From Rikenellaceae bacterium (lineage in GTDB: Bacteria; Bacteroidota; Bacteroidia; Bacteroidales; Rikenellaceae): a DNA stretch of 54,150 bases. Under the pieces are notes generated by a model. The model ran no database searches, was not told the origin of the DNA, and saw nothing but the letters and a program-made list of their open reading frames with translations. Made by a program: the position numbers and the translations under genes. The DNA lies in the NCBI GenBank assembly GCA_017464745.1, contig JAFTYJ010000010.1:1-54150 (forward strand). The letters run 5' to 3'. Numbering within the stretch: position 1 is the stretch's first letter; every line of letters starts with the position of its first letter. Below, piece by piece: positions 8,869 through 18,017 of this stretch.

Positions 8869-9459
8869 TTAGAAATAGCAGCGCAAACCGATGGTCGAAC
8901 TTCCACCAAAACGGAAATCTATACTGCTGTTTTGATATGTTGCATAGTCATTTTCCTTGTAGTTCAGATAAGTATAATTCAGTTGCAACAGACTAAGGGT
9001 GATACCGAACTTCGGAGTCGGTCGGAACTCAAATCCCGCCAACGACAAGCCAACACCAAATCCGGGCATTGTAATCGTTTCCACAATACAGCCCGACATT
9101 ACTTTTGTAAGGCCACACACAAAACCAAATTGCAGGGTCGGAGTATAGTAGAAATTGTCGGCAAGTCGCACATAGTAGGCCATCTTTGGCATAACGCCAA
9201 GTGTGTGTAACGCAGGATCGGTCCTATTCGCTGTTTCCAAGCCATATTCCACCGAAATTCCCATACTGAACTTGTCGGCTACAAAACCGCCAAACTCAGG
9301 CGCCAACGAAAGTCCAAATCCCGTGGCGCTTGTTTCGGATACAATAGAGGTCGAAGTAGCGACTCCTATGTTTCCTCCAAAATACATTTCGCCCTTTTGT
9401 TGAGCCGAGAGGGTGCTCACGGCAACAATCGCCAATAAACAAGTAAGAAGTTTTTTCAT
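8869..9459 (-). CDS. Small outer-membrane beta-barrel protein
   Basis: The product (196 aa) has a clear signal peptide (MKKLLTCLLAIVAVSTLSAQ). Alternating amphipathic strands follow, such as MYFGGNIGVATSTSI, FSMGISVEYGLE, YYTPTLQFGFVCGL and FGITLSLLQLNYTYLNY, ending in the aromatic terminus GLRCYF. The final Phe and strand pattern fit BamA-dependent insertion of an 8- to 10-strand barrel of the OmpX/porin-like kind seen in Bacteroidetes. No specific substrate or function can be assigned. It is a single gene with its own terminator. It contains several cysteines, which is slightly unusual for a barrel. Confidence 0.75.
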   Translation of the reverse strand: MKKLLTCLLAIVAVSTLSAQQKGEMYFGGNIGVATSTSIVSETSATGFGLSLAPEFGGFVADKFSMGISVEYGLETANRTDPALHTLGVMPKMAYYVRLADNFYYTPTLQFGFVCGLTKVMSGCIVETITMPGFGVGLSLAGFEFRPTPKFGITLSLLQLNYTYLNYKENDYATYQNSSIDFRFGGSSTIGLRCYF

Positions 9460-9620
9460 ACGGTCAGATATTAGGGTTTACATTCAGTCGGCCGGGAAAC
9501 AAGCCACACAACTTTCACAAATATACAAAATATTGACAACTCCTTATAGTCGTCAGCACTTTTTTGTGGACAAGTATAAAAAAAGGGGGCACAACAGGCT
9601 ACAAATTGTAAAAAAAAGCG

Positions 9621-9628
9621 TACCTTTG
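9621..9628 (+). promoter_or_regulatory. -7 box upstream of kbl
   Basis: TACCTTTG matches TAnnTTTG exactly, with a TTG about 13 bases upstream. It is 118 bases before the kbl ATG, which would leave a long leader. Confidence 0.55.
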
Positions 9629-9746
9629 CTAATGGCTTGTAATCGGGTGGGACCGAAAAAGGGCAATATCGAGAAGAGTACGCTGCGACACCTGCTCACA
9701 AGTCATTGAAAACAAAGGCTATACTGAATTTTAACACATAAACACT

Positions 9747-10934
9747 ATGTACGGTAAAATCAAAGAACATCTCCAAAAGGAGTTGGCCGACATCCGTGAA
9801 GCCGGCCTTTACAAAACCGAGCGCATCATCGAAAGCGAGCAACGTGCTGCCATTGAAGTAGGCGGCAAAACCGTGCTCAACTTCTGCGCCAACAACTATC
9901 TTGGTCTGTCGAACAACCCCCGTTTGGTCAAAGCAGCCAAAGAGGCAATGGACAGCCGCGGTTTCGGTATGTCGTCGGTACGCTTCATCTGCGGTACCCA
10001 AGACATCCACAAACAACTCGAAAAGGCTATCTCGGACTACTTCGGCACCGAGGACACTATCCTCTATGCTGCCTGCTTCGATGCCAACGGTGGTGTGTTT
10101 GAGCCCCTGCTCGGCCCCGAGGACGCTATTATCTCGGACGCTCTGAACCACGCTTCGATTATCGACGGTGTACGTCTGTGCAAGGCTGTACGTTATCGCT
10201 ACGCCAACGCCGATATGGCCGACCTCGAAGAGCAACTCAAAAAAGCACAAGAACAACGCTTCCGTATCATCGTAACCGACGGTGTATTCTCGATGGACGG
10301 CAACGTGGCTCCTATGGACCAAATCTGCGCCCTGGCCGAGAAATACGACGCTCTGGTAATGGTTGACGAGTGCCACTCGGCAGGTGTTGTAGGTGCTACC
10401 GGTCGCGGTGTGAGCGAGCAATTCAACCTCCGCGGTCAAATCGACATCCTCACCGGTACCCTCGGTAAAGCATTCGGTGGCGGTATCGGCGGTTTCACCA
10501 CCGGTCGCAAAGAGATTATCGAACTGCTCCGCCAACGTTCGCGTCCCTATCTGTTCAGCAACTCTATTCCCCCCGCAGTTGTGGGTGCCAGCCTCGAAGT
10601 GTTCAAAATGCTGGGCGAGAGCGACGAACTGCACGACAAACTCGTGGCCAATGTGGAGTACTTCCGCAGCCGTATGATTGCCGCAGGTTTCGACATCAAA
10701 CCTACTCAATCGGCTATCTGCGCCGTGATGCTCTACGACGCCAAACTGTCGCAAGAGTTCGCAGCCAAACTGCTCGAAGAGGGTATCTATGTAACCGGTT
10801 TCTACTACCCCGTAGTTCCCAAAGGTCAAGCACGTATCCGTGTACAAGTGTCGGCAGGTCACTCGACCGAGAACCTCGACCAATGTATCGCCGCCTTTAC
10901 CAAAATCGGTAAAGAGATGGGCGTGCTGAAATAG
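9747..10934 (+). CDS. kbl: Glycine C-acetyltransferase (2-amino-3-ketobutyrate CoA ligase)
   Basis: The product (395 aa) is a PLP enzyme of the alpha-oxoamine synthase family. Motifs include FCANNYLGLSNNP, FGMSSVRFICGTQDIHKQLE, the PLP-contacting VDECHSAGVVGATGRG and the Schiff-base lysine in TGTLGKAFGG (about K241). It converts 2-amino-3-ketobutyrate and CoA to glycine and acetyl-CoA in threonine breakdown. The RFICGTQ segment supports Kbl over BioF or HemA. No threonine dehydrogenase gene is next to it. It is followed by a hairpin and then an Lrp/AsnC gene that may respond to an amino acid from this pathway (inference). Confidence 0.95.
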   Translation: MYGKIKEHLQKELADIREAGLYKTERIIESEQRAAIEVGGKTVLNFCANNYLGLSNNPRLVKAAKEAMDSRGFGMSSVRFICGTQDIHKQLEKAISDYFGTEDTILYAACFDANGGVFEPLLGPEDAIISDALNHASIIDGVRLCKAVRYRYANADMADLEEQLKKAQEQRFRIIVTDGVFSMDGNVAPMDQICALAEKYDALVMVDECHSAGVVGATGRGVSEQFNLRGQIDILTGTLGKAFGGGIGGFTTGRKEIIELLRQRSRPYLFSNSIPPAVVGASLEVFKMLGESDELHDKLVANVEYFRSRMIAAGFDIKPTQSAICAVMLYDAKLSQEFAAKLLEEGIYVTGFYYPVVPKGQARIRVQVSAGHSTENLDQCIAAFTKIGKEMGVLK

Positions 10935-10950
10935 ACTCAACGGCACAATC

Positions 10951-10982
10951 AAGGCTGCCGGCGGTGATACGCCGACAGCCTT
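10951..10982 (+). terminator. Hairpin between kbl and the Lrp gene
   Basis: AAGGCTGCCGGCG pairs with CGCCGACAGCCTT (one mismatch) 17 bases after the kbl stop. The T tract is weak, so it may act as a partial terminator or a processing site. Confidence 0.6.
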
Positions 10983-11015
10983 CTAATTCAAAAACTGAGG
11001 AAAATACACACATTT

Positions 11016-11486
11016 ATGGCAAAAGTAGAGTTAGATGCAATAGACCAGAAGATTTTGAGATACCTTACCGTCAATGCCCGTATGCCCTTCTTGGAGATTG
11101 CGCGCGAGTGCGGTGTGTCGGGTGCCGCAATTCACCAACGTGTCAACAAACTCGTGGCACAAGGTGTGATTCTCGGTACTCAAATGGTTGTGGACCCCAA
11201 AAGCCTGGGCAACGACGTCTGTGCTATCGTCGAGGTGCAAACACGCGACATCAACAACTATATGGAGATTGTCGAAGCGCTCAAAGCAATTCCCGAAGTG
11301 GTGAGTTGCAACTTCATCACGGGCAAAAGCAACCTGCTACTCAAACTCTACTGCCGCGACCACGCACACTTTATGAACGTGCTGATGGAAAAGGTGCGCA
11401 AAATCGACGGCGTAATAGCCACCGAAACCTACATCTCGCTGTTCGAAGCCTTCTCGCGTCAGGTGCAAATCGACGAGACCAAGTAA
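11016..11486 (+). CDS. Lrp/AsnC family transcriptional regulator
   Basis: The product (156 aa) has an N-terminal winged helix-turn-helix (LDAIDQKILRYLTVNARMPF, then CGVSGAAIHQRVNKLVAQGV). A RAM ligand-binding domain follows (VEVQTRDINNYMEIVEALKAIPEVVSCNFITGKSNLLLKLY). This is the normal Lrp/AsnC length and layout; these proteins form octamers and sense amino acids. It sits 81 bases after kbl in the same direction, so control of threonine/glycine genes is a reasonable guess. Neither ligand nor operator can be read from the sequence. Confidence 0.92.
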   Translation: MAKVELDAIDQKILRYLTVNARMPFLEIARECGVSGAAIHQRVNKLVAQGVILGTQMVVDPKSLGNDVCAIVEVQTRDINNYMEIVEALKAIPEVVSCNFITGKSNLLLKLYCRDHAHFMNVLMEKVRKIDGVIATETYISLFEAFSRQVQIDETK

Positions 11487-11615
11487 TGCAACCACGAGTG
11501 CCGCCCGACCCGAAAGCAACACGCGTGCCCACGGGGAGCGCAGGCACACCCGAGTATTTAGTATAATTGTTTTAGCGACCCGCCCAGCCTTTGCGACGGG
11601 TCGTGTTGTAAAGAT

Positions 11616-12065
11616 ATGTTTATGAGCAAAATTCGTTTGACCAAGGAGTTCTCGTTTGAGGCCGCCCATTCGTTGGAGGGTTACGACGGCGCGTGCAGCC
11701 AAATACACGGACACAGTTATCGACTGCAAGTGACAATCGAGGGTGAACCTCTCAACAGCCCGGGAGCACCCAAAGACGGTATGGTGATGGACTTCGGAGT
11801 GCTGAAAGGCATTGTGAACCGCGAAATCATCGACCGACTCGACCACTCGTTCACAATACGCCGCACCGACAGCAACCGGGCTCTCATCGAAATGCTGCAA
11901 CAACACTATACCAATATTCACGTGGTAGAGTGGCAGCCGACAAGCGAAAATATGCTGCACGATATGGCAGCACGACTCACGCCCGCAAGGCCCAACGGTA
12001 TAAAACTCGTAGCTCTCAAACTCTACGAAACCGCAACATCCAGCGCAGAGTTGGTATTGCAATAG
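11616..12065 (+). CDS. queD: 6-carboxytetrahydropterin synthase (QueD/PTPS family)
   Basis: The product (149 aa) carries the zinc histidines of the PTPS fold in FSFEAAH and in CSQIHGHSY, where the Cys is the catalytic residue. The catalytic-site DHSF and the pterin-anchoring Glu in PTSENM are also present. QueD makes 6-carboxytetrahydropterin from dihydroneopterin triphosphate on the way to queuosine. The CxxxHGH spacing favours QueD over eukaryotic-type PTPS. Two starts are possible, ATG 11616 and ATG 11622. The 129-base gap upstream contains a GCGACCCG/CGGGTCGT hairpin, but I could not fit it to a preQ1 riboswitch. Confidence 0.88.
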   Translation: MFMSKIRLTKEFSFEAAHSLEGYDGACSQIHGHSYRLQVTIEGEPLNSPGAPKDGMVMDFGVLKGIVNREIIDRLDHSFTIRRTDSNRALIEMLQQHYTNIHVVEWQPTSENMLHDMAARLTPARPNGIKLVALKLYETATSSAELVLQ

Positions 12066-12088
12066 GTTTGAGGTAGTTTTGAGGGGTT

Positions 12089-12594
12089 ATGTTCTTTTTG
12101 AGCCATCAAAAAGAACCAAAAAATGGGCCGCAGACCGGCGGAATCAACTACTCTGTGCGGACCCCTTTGGGGGCTGCACAGAGTAGTTATAAAAAACACG
12201 GATGCGACATATTTTGGATTCCGTTGAGGATTCAAATAGAATAACCTCTAAACACCTTAACCTCACAACCTAACTAACTTACTAACAATAGGTATGTTTA
12301 GGTAAAATGCCATTCCAAACGCTTGCGTGGCAGATGTTAGATACTTGCGGTTCTTCGGAAAGTTTGGCGTGCGAGAGATTTTGCTGATGAGGTACGACAT
12401 CCCGCAGGGATGTGTCGGATGTTTGTAGGTGTGACCTGCGAACTTGTTTGTAAGGTCATACCTACAAATATCCGAAAAATGCCAACGATGGCATTGCCAC
12501 ATCAACAAAATCGCACAAAATTTAGAGAAACGAAGTTTCTCGGTCGGCACTCTGTGCCTCGTTTTTGGTTCTTTTGTCGATACAAAAGAACATA
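12089..12594. repeat. Composite fold-back intergenic element with inverted terminal hairpins
   Basis: The 578-base gap between queD and polA contains no credible ORF but is packed with structure. Its left end carries GTTCTTTTTG/CAAAAAGAAC (12091-12116) followed by CAAAAAA. Its right end (12560-12594) carries the same module inverted, GTTCTTTTG/CAAAAGAAC. Inside are a 13-bp perfect stem (12146-12158 / 12176-12188), an ACATCCC/GGGATGT stem (12397-12413), a 23-bp stem with two wobble pairs (12415-12437 / 12453-12475), a GAGAAAC/GTTTCTC stem and GGCAC/GTGCC. Related pieces occur at 22.9, 24.6 and 53.9 kb. The layout resembles a MITE-like element, but no transposase source is visible. Confidence 0.6.
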
Positions 12595-12609
12595 GTGTGC
12601 TCCCTAATT

Positions 12610-12637
12610 GTGAATTGTGAATTGTACATTGTGAATT
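12610..12637 (+). repeat. 7-base tandem repeat (GTGAATT) x4
   Basis: Four units occur in a row, three GTGAATT and one GTACATT, ending 6 bases before the polA ATG. The same unit in the opposite orientation lies at 24528-24554. Confidence 0.8.
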
Positions 12638-12643
12638 AAAAAT

Positions 12644-15538
12644 ATGCCGAGATTATTTTTGGTTGACGCTTATGCGTTGATATTTCGCAGTTATTATGCT
12701 TTCATCAATCGTCCGATGCGTAATGCTTCGGGGTTGAACACGTCGCCTGTGTTTGGATTTACCAAGTTTGTGCGTGATATGATTGTTCGTGAGCAGCCCG
12801 ACTATTTGGGTGTTGCTTTCGACCCCAAGGGTGGTAACTTCCGCCACGACCTCTATCCCGAGTATAAGGCCAATCGTAGTGCCACGCCCGAGGATATTGT
12901 GGCTGCTGTGCCCTATATCAAGCGTATTTTGAAGGCTATGTGTATCCCCGTGTTGGAGGTTTCGGGCTACGAGGCCGACGACGTGATTGGCACACTGTCG
13001 CGTAAGGCTACGGAGTGTGGTTTCGACGTTCGTATGGTGACCCCCGACAAGGACTATGGACAGTTGGTGAGTGCACGCTCGGTTATGTACAAACCCGCCA
13101 AGGGTGACGAGGGTGTTGAGATTGTGGACTGCGAGGGTATCCGTGCGCACTATGGGTTCGACGACCCGCGCTTGGTGATTGATATTCTGGCACTTATGGG
13201 CGATGCTTCGGATAATGTTCCGGGCGTTCCGGGTATTGGCGAGAAGGGAGCCATCAAGTTGGTGAACAAATATGGCACGGTTGAGAATATTCTCGAACAC
13301 CTCGACGAACTGACCCCAAAACAACGAGCCTCGATTGAGGCCAACCGCGAGCAGTTGATGCTTGCCAAACGCTTGGTAACTATTGATACGGATGTTCCGA
13401 TTGAGTTTTTACCCGAGGAGTTGCGGATGTGTGCCCCCGATAGTGAGGAGTTGCGGGTGTTGTTCACGGAGTTGGGCTTTGCCCGTTTCCTTCACGAGAT
13501 AGATTCGGTGCCATACTCGCCGTTCCGTGCCAAGGGTTGCGAGGAGTGTGCGCGTGCTGCCGCCGAGGCTTCGCAAAATGGTGCTCAAAAAGCCCAAACA
13601 ACCCCTGCTGTGGCCACCCAGACATCGCTCTTTGGCGACGAATCGGCATCCGTGATGTCGCAACCCGTAATGCCGAGTAGCGCAAACGAGGAGGCCGCCG
13701 CTATGGGTGACCTTTTTGCGGCTGCCGAGATGAAGAGTATCGCCAACGTCGAGCACGAATATATTGTGGCCGACGATGATGCAACATTGAGCCGTGTGGC
13801 CGAGGAGTTGAGTGGAGTGGGGGAGTTTGCCTTTGATGTCGAGACCACGGGCTTCGACCTGTGGGGCGACCGTCTGGTGGGCATTTCGATTGCCACACGC
13901 CCGCACAAAGCCTACTACATACCGCTAAACCCCGACAACGCCACCCAACGTCTGGAATACCTGCGTGCAGCCTTAGAGAGCGAGAGCACGGTCAAGATTG
14001 GCCAAAACATCAAGTTCGATATGCTGTGGTTGCGCCGCTATGGTGTTGCGGTGCGCGGATTCAAGGTCGATACAATGATTCTGCACTACCTGCTCGACGC
14101 CGAGAGCCGCCACTCGATGAACTATATGTCGCGTATGCTTCTTAACTACGACCCTATCGAAATCACTTCGCTCATAGGCTCGGGAGCACGCCAACTCACT
14201 ATGGACCGTGTGGCCCTCGACACCATCGCCGAATATGCCGCCGAGGATGCCGATATTACCCTGCAACTCAAAGAGGTTCTGTGGCCGAAGGTTGTGTCCG
14301 AGGGTTTCGAAACGCTCTATCGCACGGTCGAGGAGCCGCTGCTGGATGTGCTGGCCGATATGGAGTGGGAGGGAGTTCGTATAGACTCCGAGGCTCTGGG
14401 CGCGTATGCTGTTGAACTTACAGGGGCTATGGATGCCATTGAGGAGCAAATCCGCACGCTGGCCGAGAGTCCCGACCTTAATGTCAATTCGTCGCGTCAG
14501 TTGGGCGAGGTGCTGTTCGAGCGTTTGAAGGTGGACCCCAAACCGCGCAAAACCAAAACCAAACAATACGCCACCGACGAGGAGTATCTGCAATCGTTGG
14601 CCGGCCGACACCCCATAATTCCGTTGATTCTCGAATACCGCGGACTCAAAAAACTGCTTTCGACCTATGTGGAGGCTCTCCCGAGGCTGGTAAATTCGGC
14701 TACGGGGCGCATCCACACCTCGTACAATCAGGCTGTGACCGCCACAGGCCGCTTGTCGTCGACCAATCCCAATCTCCAAAACATCCCTATCCGTGACGAG
14801 TTGGGTCGCCCGATTCGTGCCGCCTTTGTGGCTCGTGACGCGGAGCACGTTCTGCTGTCGGCCGATTATAGTCAGGTCGAACTCCGATTGATGGCCCACC
14901 TGAGCGCCGACGAGGCTCTGTGTGAGGCCTTCCACCGTGGTGAGGATATTCACGCCGCTACCGCCGCCCGCATCGCAGGCAAAAATATCGACGAGGTGAC
15001 AAGCGACGAACGCCGACGAGCCAAAACCGCCAACTTCGGTATCATCTATGGCATCTCGGCCTTTGGTCTGGCCCAACGTCTGGGTATCCCTCGTGGCGAG
15101 GCCAAGGAGTTGATTGACGGCTACTTCCGTTCGTATCCCGGAGTCAAGGAGTATATGGACAGGGTTGTGAGCGAAGCCCGCGAGAGGGGTTATGTGAGTA
15201 CTCTGTTCGGTCGCCGCCGCACGCTGGCCGACATCAACTCACGCAACGCCGTGGCACGCGGTCTGGCCGAGCGAAACGCCATAAATGCACCCTTGCAGGG
15301 CAGCGCCGCCGACATTATGAAGTTGGCAATGATTGAGGTGGCACGCCGACTTCGCAGCCAGGGGCTCAAAGCCAAGATGATACTCCAAGTACACGACGAG
15401 ATTGTGATTGACACCCCGCGTAGTGAGGTGGAGGCCGTGCGCCGTATCGTAACCGAAAGTATGGAGGGCGTGACCCAACTTCGAGTGGCACTCCCCGCCG
15501 AGGCAGGCGTGGGCAACAACTGGCTCGAAGCACACTAA
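12644..15538 (+). CDS. polA: DNA polymerase I
   Basis: The product (964 aa) has three domains. The 5'-3' exonuclease/flap domain starts MPRLFLVDAYALIFRSYYAF and includes YEADDVIGTL and GDASDNVPGVPGIGEKGA. The 3'-5' proofreading domain has DVETTGFD near residue 398, GQNIKFDMLW, and YAAEDAD, so all its acidic residues are kept. The polymerase domain has DYSQVELRLMAHLS near residue 744, RRRAKTANFGIIYGIS, and LQVHDEIVID. It removes RNA primers and fills gaps. The region around residues 300-365 is an Ala/Gln-rich linker. It is followed 12 bases later by dtd. The 7-base tandem repeats end just before its start. Confidence 0.98.
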   Translation: MPRLFLVDAYALIFRSYYAFINRPMRNASGLNTSPVFGFTKFVRDMIVREQPDYLGVAFDPKGGNFRHDLYPEYKANRSATPEDIVAAVPYIKRILKAMCIPVLEVSGYEADDVIGTLSRKATECGFDVRMVTPDKDYGQLVSARSVMYKPAKGDEGVEIVDCEGIRAHYGFDDPRLVIDILALMGDASDNVPGVPGIGEKGAIKLVNKYGTVENILEHLDELTPKQRASIEANREQLMLAKRLVTIDTDVPIEFLPEELRMCAPDSEELRVLFTELGFARFLHEIDSVPYSPFRAKGCEECARAAAEASQNGAQKAQTTPAVATQTSLFGDESASVMSQPVMPSSANEEAAAMGDLFAAAEMKSIANVEHEYIVADDDATLSRVAEELSGVGEFAFDVETTGFDLWGDRLVGISIATRPHKAYYIPLNPDNATQRLEYLRAALESESTVKIGQNIKFDMLWLRRYGVAVRGFKVDTMILHYLLDAESRHSMNYMSRMLLNYDPIEITSLIGSGARQLTMDRVALDTIAEYAAEDADITLQLKEVLWPKVVSEGFETLYRTVEEPLLDVLADMEWEGVRIDSEALGAYAVELTGAMDAIEEQIRTLAESPDLNVNSSRQLGEVLFERLKVDPKPRKTKTKQYATDEEYLQSLAGRHPIIPLILEYRGLKKLLSTYVEALPRLVNSATGRIHTSYNQAVTATGRLSSTNPNLQNIPIRDELGRPIRAAFVARDAEHVLLSADYSQVELRLMAHLSADEALCEAFHRGEDIHAATAARIAGKNIDEVTSDERRRAKTANFGIIYGISAFGLAQRLGIPRGEAKELIDGYFRSYPGVKEYMDRVVSEARERGYVSTLFGRRRTLADINSRNAVARGLAERNAINAPLQGSAADIMKLAMIEVARRLRSQGLKAKMILQVHDEIVIDTPRSEVEAVRRIVTESMEGVTQLRVALPAEAGVGNNWLEAH

Positions 15539-15550
15539 ACCACACAGACA

Positions 15551-16003
15551 ATGAGAGCACTGATACAAAGAGTTAAACGCGCAAGTGTCAGCATTGACGG
15601 CACTCTGCACAGCGCCACAGGGGCAGGAATGTTGATACTGCTCGGAGTGGAGGTGGGCGACACCGAAGCCGACTTGGAGTGGCTGACAGGCAAGATTGCA
15701 CGACTACGCATATTCGACGACGCTGAGGGCGTTATGAACCTCGATGTGAGCAACATCGGTGGCGAGATAATGGTGGTGAGCCAATTCACGCTGTGCGCCT
15801 CAACCAAGAAGGGCAACCGCCCGTCGTATATTGCCGCCGCCCGCGAAGACGAGGCTGTGCCGATGTACGAGCGGTTCAAAAGCCGAATTGCCGAGATGAC
15901 GGGTTGCAAGGTCGAGTGCGGAGTTTTTGGCGCAGATATGGCCGTGGAACTCGTCAATGACGGCCCCGTAACCATCTGGATAGACTCACGAAATCGCTAC
16001 TAA
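15551..16003 (+). CDS. dtd: D-aminoacyl-tRNA deacylase
   Basis: The product (150 aa) matches Dtd in length and motifs: MRALIQRVKRASVSIDG at the N-terminus, the SQFTLCASTKKGNRPSY active-site block, and the C-terminal NDGPVTIWIDS that carries the Gly-cisPro-type selectivity motif. Dtd hydrolyses D-amino acids and glycine wrongly attached to tRNA. It lies 12 bases after polA in the same direction, so the two are probably co-transcribed, although their functions are unrelated. Confidence 0.95.
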   Translation: MRALIQRVKRASVSIDGTLHSATGAGMLILLGVEVGDTEADLEWLTGKIARLRIFDDAEGVMNLDVSNIGGEIMVVSQFTLCASTKKGNRPSYIAAAREDEAVPMYERFKSRIAEMTGCKVECGVFGADMAVELVNDGPVTIWIDSRNRY

Positions 16004-16093
16004 ATGGGGCACGCAGTTTGTGACCCATACGCCAAAAAGAGTCAAAAAAAGCAAAAAAGCCACACAAGGGGTGCTATTTCAATAAAAAAATAG

Positions 16094-16101
16094 TACTTTT
16101 G
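16094..16101 (+). promoter_or_regulatory. -7 box of mqnA promoter
   Basis: TACTTTTG matches TAnnTTTG exactly, about 45-53 bases before the mqnA start and after the end of dtd. Confidence 0.55.
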
Positions 16102-16154
16102 CGGTTGGAACTAACGGAAGTATAATCAATTCAGAAGCAATATGGATGACGGCA

Positions 16155-16916
16155 ATGCGTGTCAAAATAGCAGCGGTATCATATCTGAATACCATTCCGT
16201 TTATTTACGGCATAGAGCATGCAGGTAAACTGCAAGCCGAACTTCTGTTGTCGCCACCGTCGGGTTGTGCCGAAGCATTCAACAGCGGACAAGCCGATAT
16301 TGCCCTTATTCCCGTGGGCGCACTGCCCGAAATCAAAGACGCCAAAATCGTAACCTCATACTGCTTGGGAGCCCAGAGCGGTGTGCGTAGCGTGGTGCTG
16401 GCAAGCAACTCGCCACTCAAAGATATTCGCACACTCTATCTCGATGGCCACTCGCGCACCTCGGTGCTGCTGACACGCTACCTGGCGGTCAAACGCTGGG
16501 ACATCGCCCCCGAGTGGAAAGAACTCAACGACTACTCGATTGTGGACAATCCCGCCGAGGGTGACGCCTTTTTGTTGATTGGCGACAAGGTGTTCCCGCG
16601 CGAGGGTCAGTTCCGCTATTGGTGGGACCTGTCGGACGAGTGGCGTGCACAAACCAAGTTGCCCTTTGTATTTGCCGTGTGGGTTGCACGCGAGGGTGTG
16701 GATGCCGAGGTGCTGGATGCTCTCGAAGAGTCGCTCACCTTTGGCGTGGAGCGCACCTGGGAGGCCATCGCCGAGTACAAGTACGACCACCTGCCCTATG
16801 CCTACGACTACCTGACGCAGAATATGGACTACCTGTTCGATGCCCAAAAGCGCAAGGCTCTCGGCAAGTTCTGGAACGACGGACTCAAAACCACACTCCG
16901 AATCAATCCCGGTTGA
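16155..16916 (+). CDS. mqnA: Chorismate dehydratase MqnA (futalosine menaquinone pathway)
   Basis: The product is about 253 aa from ATG 16155; an ATG at 16146 would add MTA. It has the MqnA signature VKIAAVSYLNTIPFIYG, a periplasmic-binding-protein fold with LLSPPSGCAEAFNSGQADIALIPVGALPEI, and the central SVVLASNSPLKDIRTLYLDGHSRTS. MqnA dehydrates chorismate to 3-[(1-carboxyvinyl)oxy]benzoate, the first step of the futalosine route. MqnD would show a different N-terminal motif. No other mqn gene is in the window. If the assignment is right, this organism uses the futalosine route rather than the MenFDHCEB route. Confidence 0.85.
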   Translation: MRVKIAAVSYLNTIPFIYGIEHAGKLQAELLLSPPSGCAEAFNSGQADIALIPVGALPEIKDAKIVTSYCLGAQSGVRSVVLASNSPLKDIRTLYLDGHSRTSVLLTRYLAVKRWDIAPEWKELNDYSIVDNPAEGDAFLLIGDKVFPREGQFRYWWDLSDEWRAQTKLPFVFAVWVAREGVDAEVLDALEESLTFGVERTWEAIAEYKYDHLPYAYDYLTQNMDYLFDAQKRKALGKFWNDGLKTTLRINPG

Positions 16917-17039
16917 AGGTTAGCCTATCGCTAATGCACGACGCACTCCGAAGGGGAGTGTAGTCAAGCACAAATAGCGGTAGAACGCATCTCACAACAA
17001 GTCAAAAAACTGTTGTCAAACCTTCCAAAAGCCGTAGAG

Positions 17040-17993
17040 ATGATTACAATCTATCTGAAACAACACAACAAAATCATACGCAACGCCGATATCGAAATCT
17101 TCGACTCACTCGGCTTTGACGATATCCTGTGGATTGACCTTCTGTCGCCTACAATCAAGGAGCAGAAGGCCGTGGAGGAGTTTATGGACATCGACCTGCT
17201 GAGCAAACAAGAGGCCGAGGAGATTGAGAGTACATCGAAATACTCCGAGACCGAGAACGCCATCATCAGCAACTCCAACTTCTTCCTTCCGCATAGCGAC
17301 GGATTTAACATCGAACCCGTGTCGTTTATCCTCTCGGAGGGTGTGCTCGTCACCACGCGCACTGCCGAGTCGCGCACCTTTGCCGAGTGTACCAAAAAGT
17401 TCCAAATGAACTTCAAGGCATACCCGACAGGATACCACATTATGATTTCGATTCTCGAAGTCCGTATCGACTACGATGCCGACCTCGTGGAGGCCGTGGG
17501 ACGACAAATTACTACACTCAACAAAGAGGTCAGCACCGACGACCAAATCGACGAGGAGATGATCCGTCGCATCAACCACTTGCAGGAGAACACTATGTCG
17601 ATTCGAGAGAATATCTTTGACCGCCAACGCGTATTGTCGGGAATCCTCCGAAGCGAACACTTCCCCAATGACGTCTATCCGCGTCTGCAACTTATGATGC
17701 GCGACGTGAACTCGCTTATCAGCCACGCCGACTTTGCATTCGAACGTTTGGACTACCTCCACGATACCGTGCTGGGCCTTATCAACATCGAGCAGAACAA
17801 GATTGTCAAAATCTTTACCGTGGCTTCGGTGCTGTTCCTGCCCGCAACCCTTGTGGCAAGTATCTATGGTATGAACGTCACACTGCCCGGACAAAATCTC
17901 GAAGGTATGTGGCCCTTCTGGATTGCACTTATTGCAATGTTTGCCGTGTCGGGAGCCGTGCTCTGGTTCTTCCGCATCCGCAAATGGTTGTAA
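17040..17993 (+). CDS. corA: CorA-type magnesium/divalent-cation channel
   Basis: The product (317 aa) has a large cytoplasmic alpha/beta domain and a long stalk helix. Two C-terminal membrane helices follow, with the signature loop YGMN between them (VASVLFLPATLVASIYGMNV, then WPFWIALIAMFAVSGAVLWF) and a basic tail RIRKWL. CorA forms pentamers that take up Mg2+, sometimes Co2+ or Ni2+. I chose ATG 17040 because the in-frame TTG 27 bases upstream adds no conserved residues. The loop after GMN (VTLPGQNLEG) departs from the usual MPE motif, so the CorA subfamily is uncertain. A HAD gene follows after 24 bases. Confidence 0.92.
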   Translation: MITIYLKQHNKIIRNADIEIFDSLGFDDILWIDLLSPTIKEQKAVEEFMDIDLLSKQEAEEIESTSKYSETENAIISNSNFFLPHSDGFNIEPVSFILSEGVLVTTRTAESRTFAECTKKFQMNFKAYPTGYHIMISILEVRIDYDADLVEAVGRQITTLNKEVSTDDQIDEEMIRRINHLQENTMSIRENIFDRQRVLSGILRSEHFPNDVYPRLQLMMRDVNSLISHADFAFERLDYLHDTVLGLINIEQNKIVKIFTVASVLFLPATLVASIYGMNVTLPGQNLEGMWPFWIALIAMFAVSGAVLWFFRIRKWL

Positions 17994-18017
17994 CACTCCA
18001 TACCACACAAAACCAAA

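Noticed and set aside
9696..10952. Minus-strand ORF of 418 codons opposite kbl
   Set aside because: It is an antisense shadow; the PLP-enzyme motifs are on the plus strand.
11487..11615. A preQ1 riboswitch in the queD leader
   Set aside because: There is a GCGACCCG/CGGGTCGT hairpin, but I could not find the small pseudoknot and A-rich tail of known preQ1 classes.
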